Below are positions 54,401 to 62,526 of a DNA stretch of 64,000 bases, one piece after another. The position numbers and the translations under genes were made by a program. Source of the stretch: Acidimicrobiales bacterium. GTDB taxonomy: Bacteria; Actinomycetota; Acidimicrobiia; Acidimicrobiales; SZUA-35. The notes beneath the pieces were generated by a model, which was given only the letters and a program-made list of their open reading frames with translations, did not search any database and was not told where the DNA came from. Within the stretch, counting starts at the first letter, position 1. Each line of letters starts with the position of its first letter. The stretch spans positions 46,497-110,496 of the forward strand of contig JAHDDW010000001.1 of assembly GCA_020629155.1 (NCBI GenBank), read 5' to 3'.

Positions 54401-55342
54401 TTACATCTTGCACGGGCGCACAGGGATACACAGTTCAACCTCTGTGCGCTCGGCTTTTTCTAGCGGTTTTATATATCGCTCAAAGGCGTAGCCATCATCT
54501 GGTTCATAGCCACTTTCAGGAAGCCAACCGCTCCACATCGAATGCCAAGCATCGCTATATTCGTGAGCGGCAAGCGTGAACAGCCCGACAGCATAGAGCC
54601 CTTCGCTACGCTGCATACGTCCAACCTCGCCATCTGTTTTGGTCGCTTCGGGCACTTCAATACAAGCGCTTACACGAAGCTTGCTTTCTTCGGTCAAGGT
54701 TGGGTTGTCGTGAGAGATAACGGTCACTTGTGCTTTCTCGTGGAAATACCCCAAAGGTTCTGCCCAGCCATAGAGACGCGAAAATAGATCAGCAAAAACA
54801 TTTTCAGCACCTTCAAACGGGCCGATATAGCGAACATATGCTAGTTCGCAACTAGGTTCTTTTTGAAGCTGTACAGCTGATGCAGTGTCATTTGGTTGAA
54901 CAACTAGCCACTTCTCGCCTGTTTTAGTTACTTCATAGTCTGCATTGAGGTGTCGCAGGCTACTCTTTCTTTTTTCCGAATCTTGACTAGTATAACGCTG
55001 GAAACGCCATACTGTAGGCGTTACCCCGTATTCTTCTTTGAAAGAACGTGCAAACGCTGAAGGCGTCACAAAACCACAAGCAAACGCCACTTCTGTGATA
55101 GGACGACGATTTTGCTGCCGTAAAAGCGCGGCTGCTCTTTCGAGACGAACTCTTTTGATAAAAGTGTTTAACGTCTCACTTGTCACACCAAGAAAAATCC
55201 TATGGAAATGATAGGGAGAAAATTGTGCGATATCAGCTAGTTGTTTTAAAGTCAGACGCTGATCTAAGTGAGATTCGATGAAATCCATCACAGCGTAAAC
55301 TCGCTGCCTATACATTTGAGAACTAGCATTTTGTAGTACCAC
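54401..55342 (-). CDS. AraC-family regulator with a GyrI-like effector domain
   Basis: 313 residues. The N-terminal AraC DNA-binding domain is clear: YAVMDFIESHLDQRLTLKQLADIAQFSPYHFHRIF and ITEVAFACGFVTPSAFARSFKEEYGVTPTVWR. The C-terminal part (LAYVRYIGPFEGAENVFADLF..., ELCIPVRP) matches the GyrI/SOUL-like small-molecule-binding module of Rob/SbmC type. Such regulators often respond to lipophilic compounds. No efflux pump is adjacent; the divergent discoidin lipoprotein gene is a possible target. Confidence 0.88.
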   Translation of the reverse strand: MVLQNASSQMYRQRVYAVMDFIESHLDQRLTLKQLADIAQFSPYHFHRIFLGVTSETLNTFIKRVRLERAAALLRQQNRRPITEVAFACGFVTPSAFARSFKEEYGVTPTVWRFQRYTSQDSEKRKSSLRHLNADYEVTKTGEKWLVVQPNDTASAVQLQKEPSCELAYVRYIGPFEGAENVFADLFSRLYGWAEPLGYFHEKAQVTVISHDNPTLTEESKLRVSACIEVPEATKTDGEVGRMQRSEGLYAVGLFTLAAHEYSDAWHSMWSGWLPESGYEPDDGYAFERYIKPLEKAERTEVELCIPVRPCKM

Positions 55343-55390
55343 AAGTAGATCTTACTGGGCTAAGATTTGTGTAACCCTATGGAGAACTTG

Positions 55391-56254
55391 ATGAATAAAA
55401 AACTTTTTACGCTTCTCGCCGTTCTAACTATTTTTGCGGCTGCTTGCAGCTCAGCAACTGACCCCAAAGACAGCGAGGCTTCGCAATCTGATTCGCTAGG
55501 AGAACTTCTCCCCTTCTCACAGGTTCAAGCAAATGACATAGTTTTTGAGGCAGACCCTACCGACCCTAATCGCGGCATTTTTCGCGTCAAAACCACCGAA
55601 CCTATGATCTGCGCCATAGTTTGGGGAGAAACAGAAGAATTAGGAAACTTCAACAACAGCTTAGCTATGAACGGCACTGGCATTATCGACCATGATGTAG
55701 TACTTCCTGGCGCGCAAGCAGGTAAAACATATTATTACCGAGTCCAGGGCACCACAGCCAACGGCAACCAGTACCGATCTGAGCTGGCGACATTCACTTT
55801 TGAAGCTGACGAATCAGCACAATCTGCTGTAATAGATTCACCTGCACGAGGAACAAATCTTGCTCTTGATGCAACAGTTACCGAAGCAAGCTCATCATTT
55901 GGCAACGGTTGGGAAGCCGAGAACGCTATCGACGATGACACAAACACAGAATGGTCAACATCGGGCGATGGTGACGACGGCTTCATCATAGTAGACCTCG
56001 GATCTGCTAAGAAAGTAAGCGGCGTAGAGTTCTTAACACGTTCGATGCTCAACGGTACTGCGATCACAGAAACATACACGGTCACGACCGATAATGGCAC
56101 AACGTTTGGCCCCTACCCCGCAGGGAACCCAGCAAACTTCAAGTTTCAAGAAGTAGATTTCGAAAGCCAAAAAGTCCGCTTCGACGTGGAAACCTCAACA
56201 GGTGGAAACGTAGGGGCAATAGAGATTCGCGTCTTTGAATCTACAACGAAGTAG
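55391..56254 (+). CDS. Lipoprotein with fibronectin-III-like and discoidin (F5/8 type C) domains
   Basis: 287 residues. MNKKLFTLLAVLTIFAAACSS is a type II signal with lipobox AAAC. Residues about 50-145 form an FN3-like beta domain (GKTYYYRVQGTTANGNQYRSE). Residues about 160-287 form a discoidin/carbohydrate-binding domain (NLALDATVTEASSSFGNGWEAENAIDDDTNTEWSTSG...FIIVDLG...VEFLTR). Likely binds surface or environmental glycans. ATG 55391 has GGAGA six bases upstream; the in-frame ATGs at 55379 and 55367/70 are less suited. Divergent from the AraC-type regulator, only 48 bp apart. Confidence 0.82.
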   Translation: MNKKLFTLLAVLTIFAAACSSATDPKDSEASQSDSLGELLPFSQVQANDIVFEADPTDPNRGIFRVKTTEPMICAIVWGETEELGNFNNSLAMNGTGIIDHDVVLPGAQAGKTYYYRVQGTTANGNQYRSELATFTFEADESAQSAVIDSPARGTNLALDATVTEASSSFGNGWEAENAIDDDTNTEWSTSGDGDDGFIIVDLGSAKKVSGVEFLTRSMLNGTAITETYTVTTDNGTTFGPYPAGNPANFKFQEVDFESQKVRFDVETSTGGNVGAIEIRVFESTTK

Positions 56255-56366
56255 ATACTCTATCGCTGGCTATTAACGTCAAGTCATATACCTAAAAAGA
56301 AACAAAGTGCCGGTAACAGCTTAACCTATTACTAGTGCTTGAGCGAGGGTAAGGTATCTCACTCCG

Positions 56367-56570
56367 CTAGGCGATCCAAATATCTTTATCACGTTCGGTC
56401 AACGTTTGCAGGTGAGACATAAACTCATCGTCGCCTTTAACACGATCAAGCTCAGCCGACAATGCAGTCAAAATCAACGAATTAACACTAACCCCTCGAC
56501 CCCGAGCTACCATCTCAGCTTCCTCAGCTATTTCTTCTGACAACCTTATTGTCGTAGCGCGTTTAACCAT
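56367..56570 (-). CDS. Orphan ribbon-helix-helix protein
   Basis: 67 residues. VKRATTIRLSEEIAEEAEMVARGRGVSVNSLILTALSAEL is a complete Arc/CopG-type DNA-binding domain. The tail (DDEFMSHLQTLTERDKDIWIA) could bind a partner. No toxin gene follows within the 110 bp to the discoidin gene end, so it may be an orphan antitoxin or a stand-alone regulator. Confidence 0.7.
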   Translation of the reverse strand: MVKRATTIRLSEEIAEEAEMVARGRGVSVNSLILTALSAELDRVKGDDEFMSHLQTLTERDKDIWIA

Positions 56571-56698
56571 GACATCATGACACCATGCATCGATTTGTCA
56601 CGCAAGCTTCCTAAAATGAACGAGTCAACCAAACCCACTGCAGAACAAACTAGGAAAATGAAAATGTAGGGAAACTATGTCCCTACACATCACAATAG

Positions 56699-56782
56699 TG
56701 TCGGAGGGGGGACTTGAACCCCCACGGGATTTCTCCCACTAGCCCCTCAAGCTAGCGCGTCTGCCAATTCCGCCACTCCGAC
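56699..56782 (-). tRNA. tRNA-Leu (anticodon GAG)
   Basis: The minus strand begins GTCGGAGTGGCGGAATTGGC and ends CCCCTCCGAC + A. The acceptor stem (56776-56782 with 56700-56706) pairs fully. The anticodon stem CTAGC/GCTAG encloses loop TTGAGGG with GAG at 56746-56748 (plus-strand CTC). A long variable arm (TGGGAGAAATCCC) and T-loop GGTTCAAGTCC confirm a class II leucine tRNA. CCA is not encoded. Confidence 0.95.
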
Positions 56783-56871
56783 GTGGCTACGCACCTTTAA
56801 GCGCACATGCTACTGTACCCGAGAGCCAGAGGATAGAAAACCCGATGAAGCTGATCTCTTACGTATTTAGA

Positions 56872-57927
56872 TCAAATGTCGACTCTGTTATCACTTTCCT
56901 CAAATGAACCCAACAGATCTAGCGTTTCGCTAGCTTCAGGAGCATCGATAGCAATATCGTTGTTAAGGTCAGAGAAGACGATCTCGGCGTCAACGTTTAT
57001 GCTTTCGCCTTCAAATTCTGGCGAGCCAGCAAACGAAATTTTTCTCATCAGACCATCGTCATCAATATTGATATCAATTGTTATTTCTCCATCGACAGCT
57101 GGCAAATCGCTTTGCTTGATACTAGCGCTTTCGCCTCCGAGTACTGTCGACAAACCTGACTGCTGGTTCAAAAGGAAGTTAAGGCTATCAACATCGATAT
57201 CCGCAAGAGCGACAACCGAACGGTAATGATCAGTTTCAACACCTGCAATTTCTTGTTTCCCGACAGTTTCAACGTCTGAAATAACATCAACAACATCAAG
57301 CACTGTTGTTGGGTTAAGCATCTCTGTCATAGCTTTGGAAGCCTCAGAGGCAAGGAAATCAGGCAGTTCAACACTTTGCCATTGCTCGCCTTCTTTCAGA
57401 TAGCTCACACCGTCGATTAGACGCACTTCGAACTCATCCAAACCTAACTCTTGGTTGGGTAATGGTTTCACAGCAATATCTTGGCCATTAAAAAGAATTT
57501 CGACTTCGACCGCTTCACTAAACTCACCGTCGCTCACTTCAAGCGTGGTTATGACTTTGCCAGATTCAGCGCCTTGCACCTCGGCAGCGGCAGATTGCAC
57601 TGCTGCTAAAGCAGGTTCGGTAGAATTTGGCCAAAATAGCACAGCCGATGTTACCAGCAACAATACAAGCGAGGCGGCAGCGGCCATAAACCAAGGTGAA
57701 CGGCTCGGTTGACGGTAAGCAACTTTTTGTCTATCTTTCAAATCGTGATGGTTGTCTGGGTATGCACCGATGTTGATCGGTTCGTTACGGCTTGACATTA
57801 GAATCTCCTCTAGCTGAGCTTGAGCAGCAGAATCATGCGCTGAACGCACCGAAACATCAGAAACTGGGTTAGCTTGCAACAACTTCGCAAGCAACACGTC
57901 TTCATTTTCACCGTTTTGATTGTTCAT
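56872..57927 (-). CDS. Membrane-anchored anti-sigma-like protein
   Basis: 351 residues: a cytoplasmic N-terminal part (LLAKLLQANPVSD...LEEIL), one membrane helix (WFMAAAASLVLLLVTSAVLFW, about residues 79-99) and a large outside domain. That domain resembles LppX/LprG-type lipid- or peptide-binding folds (VKPLPNQELGLDEFEVRLIDGVSYLKEGEQWQSVELP). It overlaps the sigma factor stop by four bases (ATGA region), so it is the probable anti-sigma factor of the pair. The zinc HxxxCxxC motif of ZAS anti-sigmas is absent, so sigma binding is inferred from context. Confidence 0.72.
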   Translation of the reverse strand: MNNQNGENEDVLLAKLLQANPVSDVSVRSAHDSAAQAQLEEILMSSRNEPINIGAYPDNHHDLKDRQKVAYRQPSRSPWFMAAAASLVLLLVTSAVLFWPNSTEPALAAVQSAAAEVQGAESGKVITTLEVSDGEFSEAVEVEILFNGQDIAVKPLPNQELGLDEFEVRLIDGVSYLKEGEQWQSVELPDFLASEASKAMTEMLNPTTVLDVVDVISDVETVGKQEIAGVETDHYRSVVALADIDVDSLNFLLNQQSGLSTVLGGESASIKQSDLPAVDGEITIDINIDDDGLMRKISFAGSPEFEGESINVDAEIVFSDLNNDIAIDAPEASETLDLLGSFEESDNRVDI

Positions 57928-58460
57928 GACAACCCTGCTTTCTTCTCTTCTATGTCTATCTGAGGGCGCAATTTGTCAGATTTTAACAAATTTCTTAATT
58001 TTGCTTTCGCTCTATGTATTCGTAACCCCACAGCGTTTGAAGAACATTCCAACACAACTGCTATTTCTTTGTGGCTGAGAGACTCCCACGTGCACAAACG
58101 CAAAATCTCTTGATCGTCAAAAGGAAGCTGCGACAAGGCCTCCATAAGTTCGCTTGTGTCTAGCTCATCATCGACGAAAGATGGCTCGGAAACAATGTTT
58201 TGACGCATCTTCGCTTTAACGTTTAGCTGTCTGACGTTTGAGCGCCGCTGATTGCGCAATACGTTGCCTGCAACACCATAGAGCCATGGCAAAGGGTTCT
58301 CAATAGCTCGAACATCATCGATTCGCCGCCATGCGGTAAGAAAAACATCTCCAACAAGGTCATCAGCAGCGTCTGGAGAAGAACAACGCCGCAAGGCATA
58401 AGACAAGATCTTCTGGTAGTTATCGGCAAAAAGCTGCCGCAGCTCTTCTTGTGGATCCAT
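57924..58460 (-). CDS. ECF-type RNA polymerase sigma factor
   Basis: 178 residues. Region 2: LRQLFADNYQKILSYALRRCSSPDAADDLVGDVFLTAWRRIDDV, then PWLYGVAGNVLRNQRRS. Region 4: LPFDDQEILRLCTWESLSHKEIAVVLECSSNAVGLRIHRAKAKL. The length and spacing are standard for sigma-70 family group 4. Its partner is the membrane protein encoded immediately downstream. The regulon is unknown. Confidence 0.92.
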   Translation of the reverse strand: MDPQEELRQLFADNYQKILSYALRRCSSPDAADDLVGDVFLTAWRRIDDVRAIENPLPWLYGVAGNVLRNQRRSNVRQLNVKAKMRQNIVSEPSFVDDELDTSELMEALSQLPFDDQEILRLCTWESLSHKEIAVVLECSSNAVGLRIHRAKAKLRNLLKSDKLRPQIDIEEKKAGLS

Positions 58461-58615
58461 CTAACTACCCTCTTACGCTCGATTAGTTAGCAGTATAGGA
58501 CGACTAGACTTAAGCCACCTCTTCAGGCTTGAACATACCAACGAAGAAGAAGGAAAAAGACCAGCAGCACTCAACCAGTTCCCATAAACACGTGTCACTC
58601 TCAGCCACCACCAAT

Positions 58616-58677
58616 GTCATTCCCAGCTACGACTGGGAATCTAACCAAGGAGAGATCCCCAATCAAGTTGGGGATGA
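58616..58677. repeat. REP-like double hairpin, copy 2
   Basis: Same layout as at 54303-54363: GTCATTCCC...GGGAATCT (58616-58642) and, 10 bases on, AGATCCCC...GGGGATGAC (58653-58678). The two hairpins have complementary outer ends (GTCAT / ATGAC), making a composite palindrome. With the tandem repeat behind it, this fills the 300-bp gap between the ECF sigma gene and ahcY; 58,461-58,610 shows nothing recognisable. Confidence 0.7.
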
Positions 58678-58697
58678 CGAGACCAACGTTGGGGGTT

Positions 58698-58757
58698 ACG
58701 GCAGCAACGTTTGGGGGACGGCAGCAACGTTTGGGTGACGGCAGCAACGTTTGGGAG
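58698..58757. repeat. 20-bp tandem repeat, three copies
   Basis: ACGGCAGCAACGTTTGGG plus two variable bases (GG, TG, AG) occurs three times at 58698, 58718 and 58738. A degenerate partial fourth copy (CCAACGTTGGGGG) precedes it. The array ends three bases before the ahcY stop codon. Confidence 0.88.
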
Positions 58758-58760
58758 CTC

Positions 58761-60218
58761 TCAATATCTGTAGTGCTCTGGCTTGTACGGCCCCTCGACA
58801 GGCACCCCGATATAGTCAGCTTGACTCTTGCTAAGCTCGGTGAGCTCAACACCAAGAGCGTCAAGATGCAAACGAGCTACTTTCTCGTCTAAGAACTTCG
58901 GCAAGGTAACTACGTCAGTGCCGTATGCCTCAGCGTTTTTGTGCAGCTCAATTTGCGCCAAAACCTGGTTGGTGAAACTTGCCGACATCACGAAACTTGG
59001 GTGACCTGTTGCATTGCCAAGGTTAAGCAGCCGCCCTTCACTCAACACGATAATGCTGTGTCCATCAGGGAAAACAAACTCGTCAACTTGTGGTTTAATG
59101 TTCACCCGCTGAATATCGCTTTGACCGAAGAGGCCTGCCATATCAATCTCATTATCGAAATGACCGATGTTGCCAACTATCGCGCCGTGCTTCATCTTGC
59201 CCATCATCTCGGCGGTTATAATATTTTTGTTGCCTGTTGTTGTGATGAAAATATCTGCACTTGCAATCACGCTTTCGATACGTGCTACTTGATAGCCGTC
59301 CATAGCAGCTTGTAACGCACAAATCGGATCAATTTCAGTAACAATAACCCGAGCTCCTTGCCCTCGCAACGCCTCAGCAGAGCCTTTGCCAACATCGCCG
59401 TAGCCGAAGACAACACAGGTCTTGCCGCCAATCATCACGTCGGTGCCACGATTGATACCATCCAACAAACTATGACGGGTGCCGTATTTATTATCGAACT
59501 TTGATTTTGTCACCGCATCGTTCACGTTGATTGCTGGAAACTGCAGAGATCCGTTCTCTTTCATCTCATAGAGACGATGCACACCTGTAGTTGTTTCTTC
59601 AGAAACACCACGAATCTGTTGCACCATCTTGCTGAAAATAGTGTCGTCTTCCTGCTGAATCTTTGCGAGTAGGTCCAGAACAATACCCCATTCTTCTGAA
59701 TCATCTTCGCTGGCTTCTGGAACGCTCCCCTGCTGCTCATACTCAGCACCTTTATGAACCAGCACTGTCGCATCGCCACCGTCGTCTAGAATCAGGTTTG
59801 CGCTACCATTTTCGTCAGGCCAGCGAAGCGCTTGCTGCGTACACCACCAGTATTCTTCAAGCGTTTCACCTTTCCACGCAAAAACAGGCACACCAGCAGG
59901 TGACTCGACGCTACCGTCAGGGCCAACAGCCACGGCAGCAGCGGCTTCGTCCTGCGTTGAGAAAATATTGCACGAAGCCCAACGCACCTGCGCGCCAAGC
60001 GCCGTCAACGTTTCGATCAACACAGCCGTCTGTACTGTCATATGCAAACTGCCAGTAATCCGAGCACCCTGCAACGGTTGGCTATCAAAAAATTCTGCAC
60101 GCAATGCCATAAGACCAGGCATTTCTTGCTCAGCTAACTCAATTTGTTTGCGGCCAAGCGGCGCTAAAGAAAGATCGGCAACTTTAAAATCGTTTTTTTC
60201 TTGTGTTTGAACAGACAT
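58761..60218 (-). CDS. ahcY: Adenosylhomocysteinase
   Basis: Splits S-adenosylhomocysteine into adenosine and homocysteine, removing the product of SAM-dependent methylation. [31 protein letters not shown]..., [28 protein letters not shown] and the NAD-binding [18 protein letters not shown] are diagnostic; the C-terminus PYKPEHYRY carries the conserved Lys-Tyr end. I use ATG 60218, preceded by AGGGGAACC; the open frame to 60266 lacks homology. 485 residues. The 156-bp leader shows no SAH riboswitch that I can recognise. Confidence 0.96.
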   Translation of the reverse strand: MSVQTQEKNDFKVADLSLAPLGRKQIELAEQEMPGLMALRAEFFDSQPLQGARITGSLHMTVQTAVLIETLTALGAQVRWASCNIFSTQDEAAAAVAVGPDGSVESPAGVPVFAWKGETLEEYWWCTQQALRWPDENGSANLILDDGGDATVLVHKGAEYEQQGSVPEASEDDSEEWGIVLDLLAKIQQEDDTIFSKMVQQIRGVSEETTTGVHRLYEMKENGSLQFPAINVNDAVTKSKFDNKYGTRHSLLDGINRGTDVMIGGKTCVVFGYGDVGKGSAEALRGQGARVIVTEIDPICALQAAMDGYQVARIESVIASADIFITTTGNKNIITAEMMGKMKHGAIVGNIGHFDNEIDMAGLFGQSDIQRVNIKPQVDEFVFPDGHSIIVLSEGRLLNLGNATGHPSFVMSASFTNQVLAQIELHKNAEAYGTDVVTLPKFLDEKVARLHLDALGVELTELSKSQADYIGVPVEGPYKPEHYRY

Positions 60219-60374
60219 GGTTCCCCTGAAAGTAGAGACAAAGCTGGGATCAGCTGACCCACACAAACAGCCTTGAAATGAAATAGCACAATGCTACATC
60301 TGTGATGCTAACGCACTAGCTAGATGATTAAAACTAGAAGCAGAAATCTAGACCTCCACTCCCACTAGAGATAC

Positions 60375-61074
60375 CTAACCAGACAGCTCGAACGTCATCA
60401 GGTTTTTCGTCAAAACTGGAGACAAAACAAAGTCTGTAAGTATCAATTCGATCGCCTTAATACGAATCGTTTTAGATGCCCATGCACCACGCACATTTTC
60501 GACTGCAGCGGCTAACTCTTTAGTGGCGCAGTCAGGGTACACCCGACCCAGATTAAGGTGGACTGGCCGTGTGTCTTCATAAGCAATTGGTTCGAACCCT
60601 TCTTTCTTCAACGCACAACCCAGCTTTTCGCGCATTCTGCTCCAACCATCAGTTTGTGGATAGACCTCTGCAAACAAGGCTGGCCACAAACGTTAGGTTG
60701 TCCGATACGAAACTCTAAAGCTCACAACCGTTGAGCGTTTCCTTAACTACATCGACTATCCGCCTAGAGGATTCTGCCACTTGCTCATCTGTCCAGTTTG
60801 ACTTCCTTGGAGCGCAACCAAGCAGCGACAGATGCAATGATTCTTGCGGATAGACATAAAGGCTCGCTTCGCCAGCTTCTGCAATAGCAGTTATGACTTC
60901 TTCAAGCTGACGGGCTAAGTTCGAATCAGTGTTGCAGATTCGGGCAACAGTCGAGATGCACAAACCTTGCGTCTTCCAGTCAGCAGAGTGCACTTGTGAA
61001 GCCTGCCATTGCGGAAGCCATTCCTTCCAGAGAGAAGAAAAACGACCTGAATAATAGTTTTCGTCTCTAACCAT
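60375..61074 (-). pseudogene. 2H phosphoesterase (2'-5' RNA ligase-like), broken into two frames
   Basis: The 5' half (61074-60715, 119 residues) ends its domain with YVYPQESLHLSLLG, the first HxS motif. The 3' half (60689-60375) contains PVHLNLGRV, the second Hx(T/S/N)-type motif, so together they make one protein of about 230 residues. The junction carries a TAG in the first frame and a TAA in the second. Adding one G near 60,717 and one T near 60,691 restores a continuous frame (...GCEALEFRIGQPNVLWPALFAEV...). Real decay and sequencing deletions are both possible. Lone gene, same strand as ahcY. Confidence 0.65.
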
Positions 61075-61161
61075 TGGGACATACTAGCCTATCCAGTTAA
61101 AGACAATAAAAGTTCAGCTAGGCTATCAACAGTAGCCTTAACTGAATTGCGAGGACCTTCT

Positions 61162-61344
61162 ATGCAAGAAAAACGAATTTCAGAAGATAAAACTTCCAGA
61201 AACCATCAGAAGTCTGGCTTACAGAAAATCAAAGGTATTGGGAAAAGTAATTCGGCCATGATTGGCAGAAATCACGATGACGTGATCTATGCCAATAGAT
61301 CAGACCCGTTAACTGTCAAGATTAATCCCAGCGGTTTTTGCTAG
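61162..61344 (+). CDS. Small basic protein of unknown function
   Basis: 60 residues from ATG 61162 with GAGG about seven bases upstream. Lys/Ser/Asn-rich (EKRISEDKTSRNHQKSGLQKIKGIGKSN...). No family recognised. It overlaps the last 36 bases of the convergent SIS-domain gene, which lowers confidence, but the ribosome site supports translation. Confidence 0.4.
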   Translation: MQEKRISEDKTSRNHQKSGLQKIKGIGKSNSAMIGRNHDDVIYANRSDPLTVKINPSGFC

Positions 61345-62265
61345 TTCTAGACTCATCGACTCCCCCAGCAAAATCAAATCGAATAGTCGCGCGACGGGGC
61401 TTGAACCATTTGCGGTAACAACAACCGAATCGCCAGCAAGGTCACGCGCAGGAAACAACGCAGTAGCTGCTGATTCATAGCGATTTGAAAGACGAATCTG
61501 AGTGTATGACTGAGCTGCGTCTTTCCCAATGAGATATTCGGTGATACCTTCTTGCAGAGGTGCCCAATACGCACGCGTTTGCAGAAGATTCTGCACAGCA
61601 TACTTCCACTGCTTCGCAGCAGCCAATCCAACGCTATCGGTGCCATAGATAACAGGTGTTGAACCTTCTATCATTGTCGCAAGGTTTCTAGCTTCGCTTC
61701 TTTCTCGGAGGTCTATAGAGTCACGGCGTTGATGCAAAACCTCTATAGCTTCTGACAAATACTCAGTTAAACAGTTGCCTATTCCAACCTCGACAAGACC
61801 CCGTAAACAAAACCCAGTTAACGGCAACAGAGACGACCTATCGACGCCAACATTCTCAGGCAACACGACAACAGACTCGCCATGGCTACGTACGAGCGAA
61901 ATGAGCTCTTCCTCTGCGCTAACAGCAAGCACAGACGCCTCAGATTGCAATGCTAATGACAGTATCTGCAAAGATTCGTCGCTAGAACCTGCCACGGAAA
62001 CAACTAACAACAAGGTTTTTGGCCCCACCCATGCAGGCGGCAAAACACCGCGATGCACAATAACAGGACATTCAAGAACAGGCTGCAAACACGCTGCGAT
62101 AAGATCTTCGCTAAAAAGCTCAGCGTCAAGCCCCACAATAAGAATATCTTCGATATCGTCGTCGAGTAGCTCAAATGAAGCTTCAAAGTCAGCAATAGCA
62201 GCTTCGACTTGCTCAGGTACTGTGAGCAAAGCTTCCCACGGGCCAACTACATTCGCAGAGCTCAT
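61309..62265 (-). CDS. SIS-domain protein, bifunctional phosphoglucose/phosphomannose isomerase-like
   Basis: 318 residues. In other actinobacteria the gene between manB and ahcY encodes a PGI/PMI-type isomerase. Matching parts are VIVHRGVLPPAWVGPKTLLLVVS and LALQSEASVLAVSAEEEL, and in the C-terminal half GTDSVGLAAAKQWKYAVQ, then AVTEYL-like KVITEYLIG. The sugar-phosphate loop, normally S-G-[NS]-T-E-E, reads VAGSSDESL, so affinity or activity may differ. It overlaps the Trm112-like gene by four bases. Confidence 0.7.
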   Translation of the reverse strand: MSSANVVGPWEALLTVPEQVEAAIADFEASFELLDDDIEDILIVGLDAELFSEDLIAACLQPVLECPVIVHRGVLPPAWVGPKTLLLVVSVAGSSDESLQILSLALQSEASVLAVSAEEELISLVRSHGESVVVLPENVGVDRSSLLPLTGFCLRGLVEVGIGNCLTEYLSEAIEVLHQRRDSIDLRERSEARNLATMIEGSTPVIYGTDSVGLAAAKQWKYAVQNLLQTRAYWAPLQEGITEYLIGKDAAQSYTQIRLSNRYESAATALFPARDLAGDSVVVTANGSSPVARLFDLILLGESMSLELAKTAGINLDS

Positions 62266-62501
62266 AGAGCAGTCGTTGAACTAGTACCCTCTTGCGTCTC
62301 TATTCGCGACATCAACTTGTCATGAGCTTCTTGCGTTAATGTGACAGCTTCCTCCGGAAGCATCACTGGAATCCCATCCACAATTTTGTATTGCTTCTTC
62401 AAACGAGGGTTATAGAACAGCGCGTCTTGCTGTGAATACAACAACGGCCCTTGGTCCTCAGGACAAGCCAAAATCTTTACTAATGAATCTTTTATAGCCA
62501 T
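62262..62501 (-). CDS. Trm112-family protein
   Basis: 79 residues. LVKILACPEDQGPLLYSQQDALFYNPRLKKQYKIVDGIPVMLPEEAV is the small zinc-ribbon Trm112p domain, here with only one cysteine (ACPED), so zinc is probably not bound. Eukaryotic relatives activate methyltransferases; the bacterial role is unknown. ATG 62501 follows AAGGAG; the stop overlaps the SIS gene start as ATGA, inside the manB operon. Confidence 0.82.
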   Translation of the reverse strand: MAIKDSLVKILACPEDQGPLLYSQQDALFYNPRLKKQYKIVDGIPVMLPEEAVTLTQEAHDKLMSRIETQEGTSSTTAL

Positions 62502-62526
62502 ATGATCTCCTTACTACAACATCGTC

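Noticed and set aside
56785-56871. Possible second tRNA or small RNA next to tRNA-Leu
   Set aside because: No cloverleaf-compatible stems or conserved T-loop beyond the leucine tRNA.
60219-60374. SAH riboswitch upstream of ahcY
   Set aside because: I looked for the conserved GC-rich core and did not find it; only weak unrelated inverted repeats are present.
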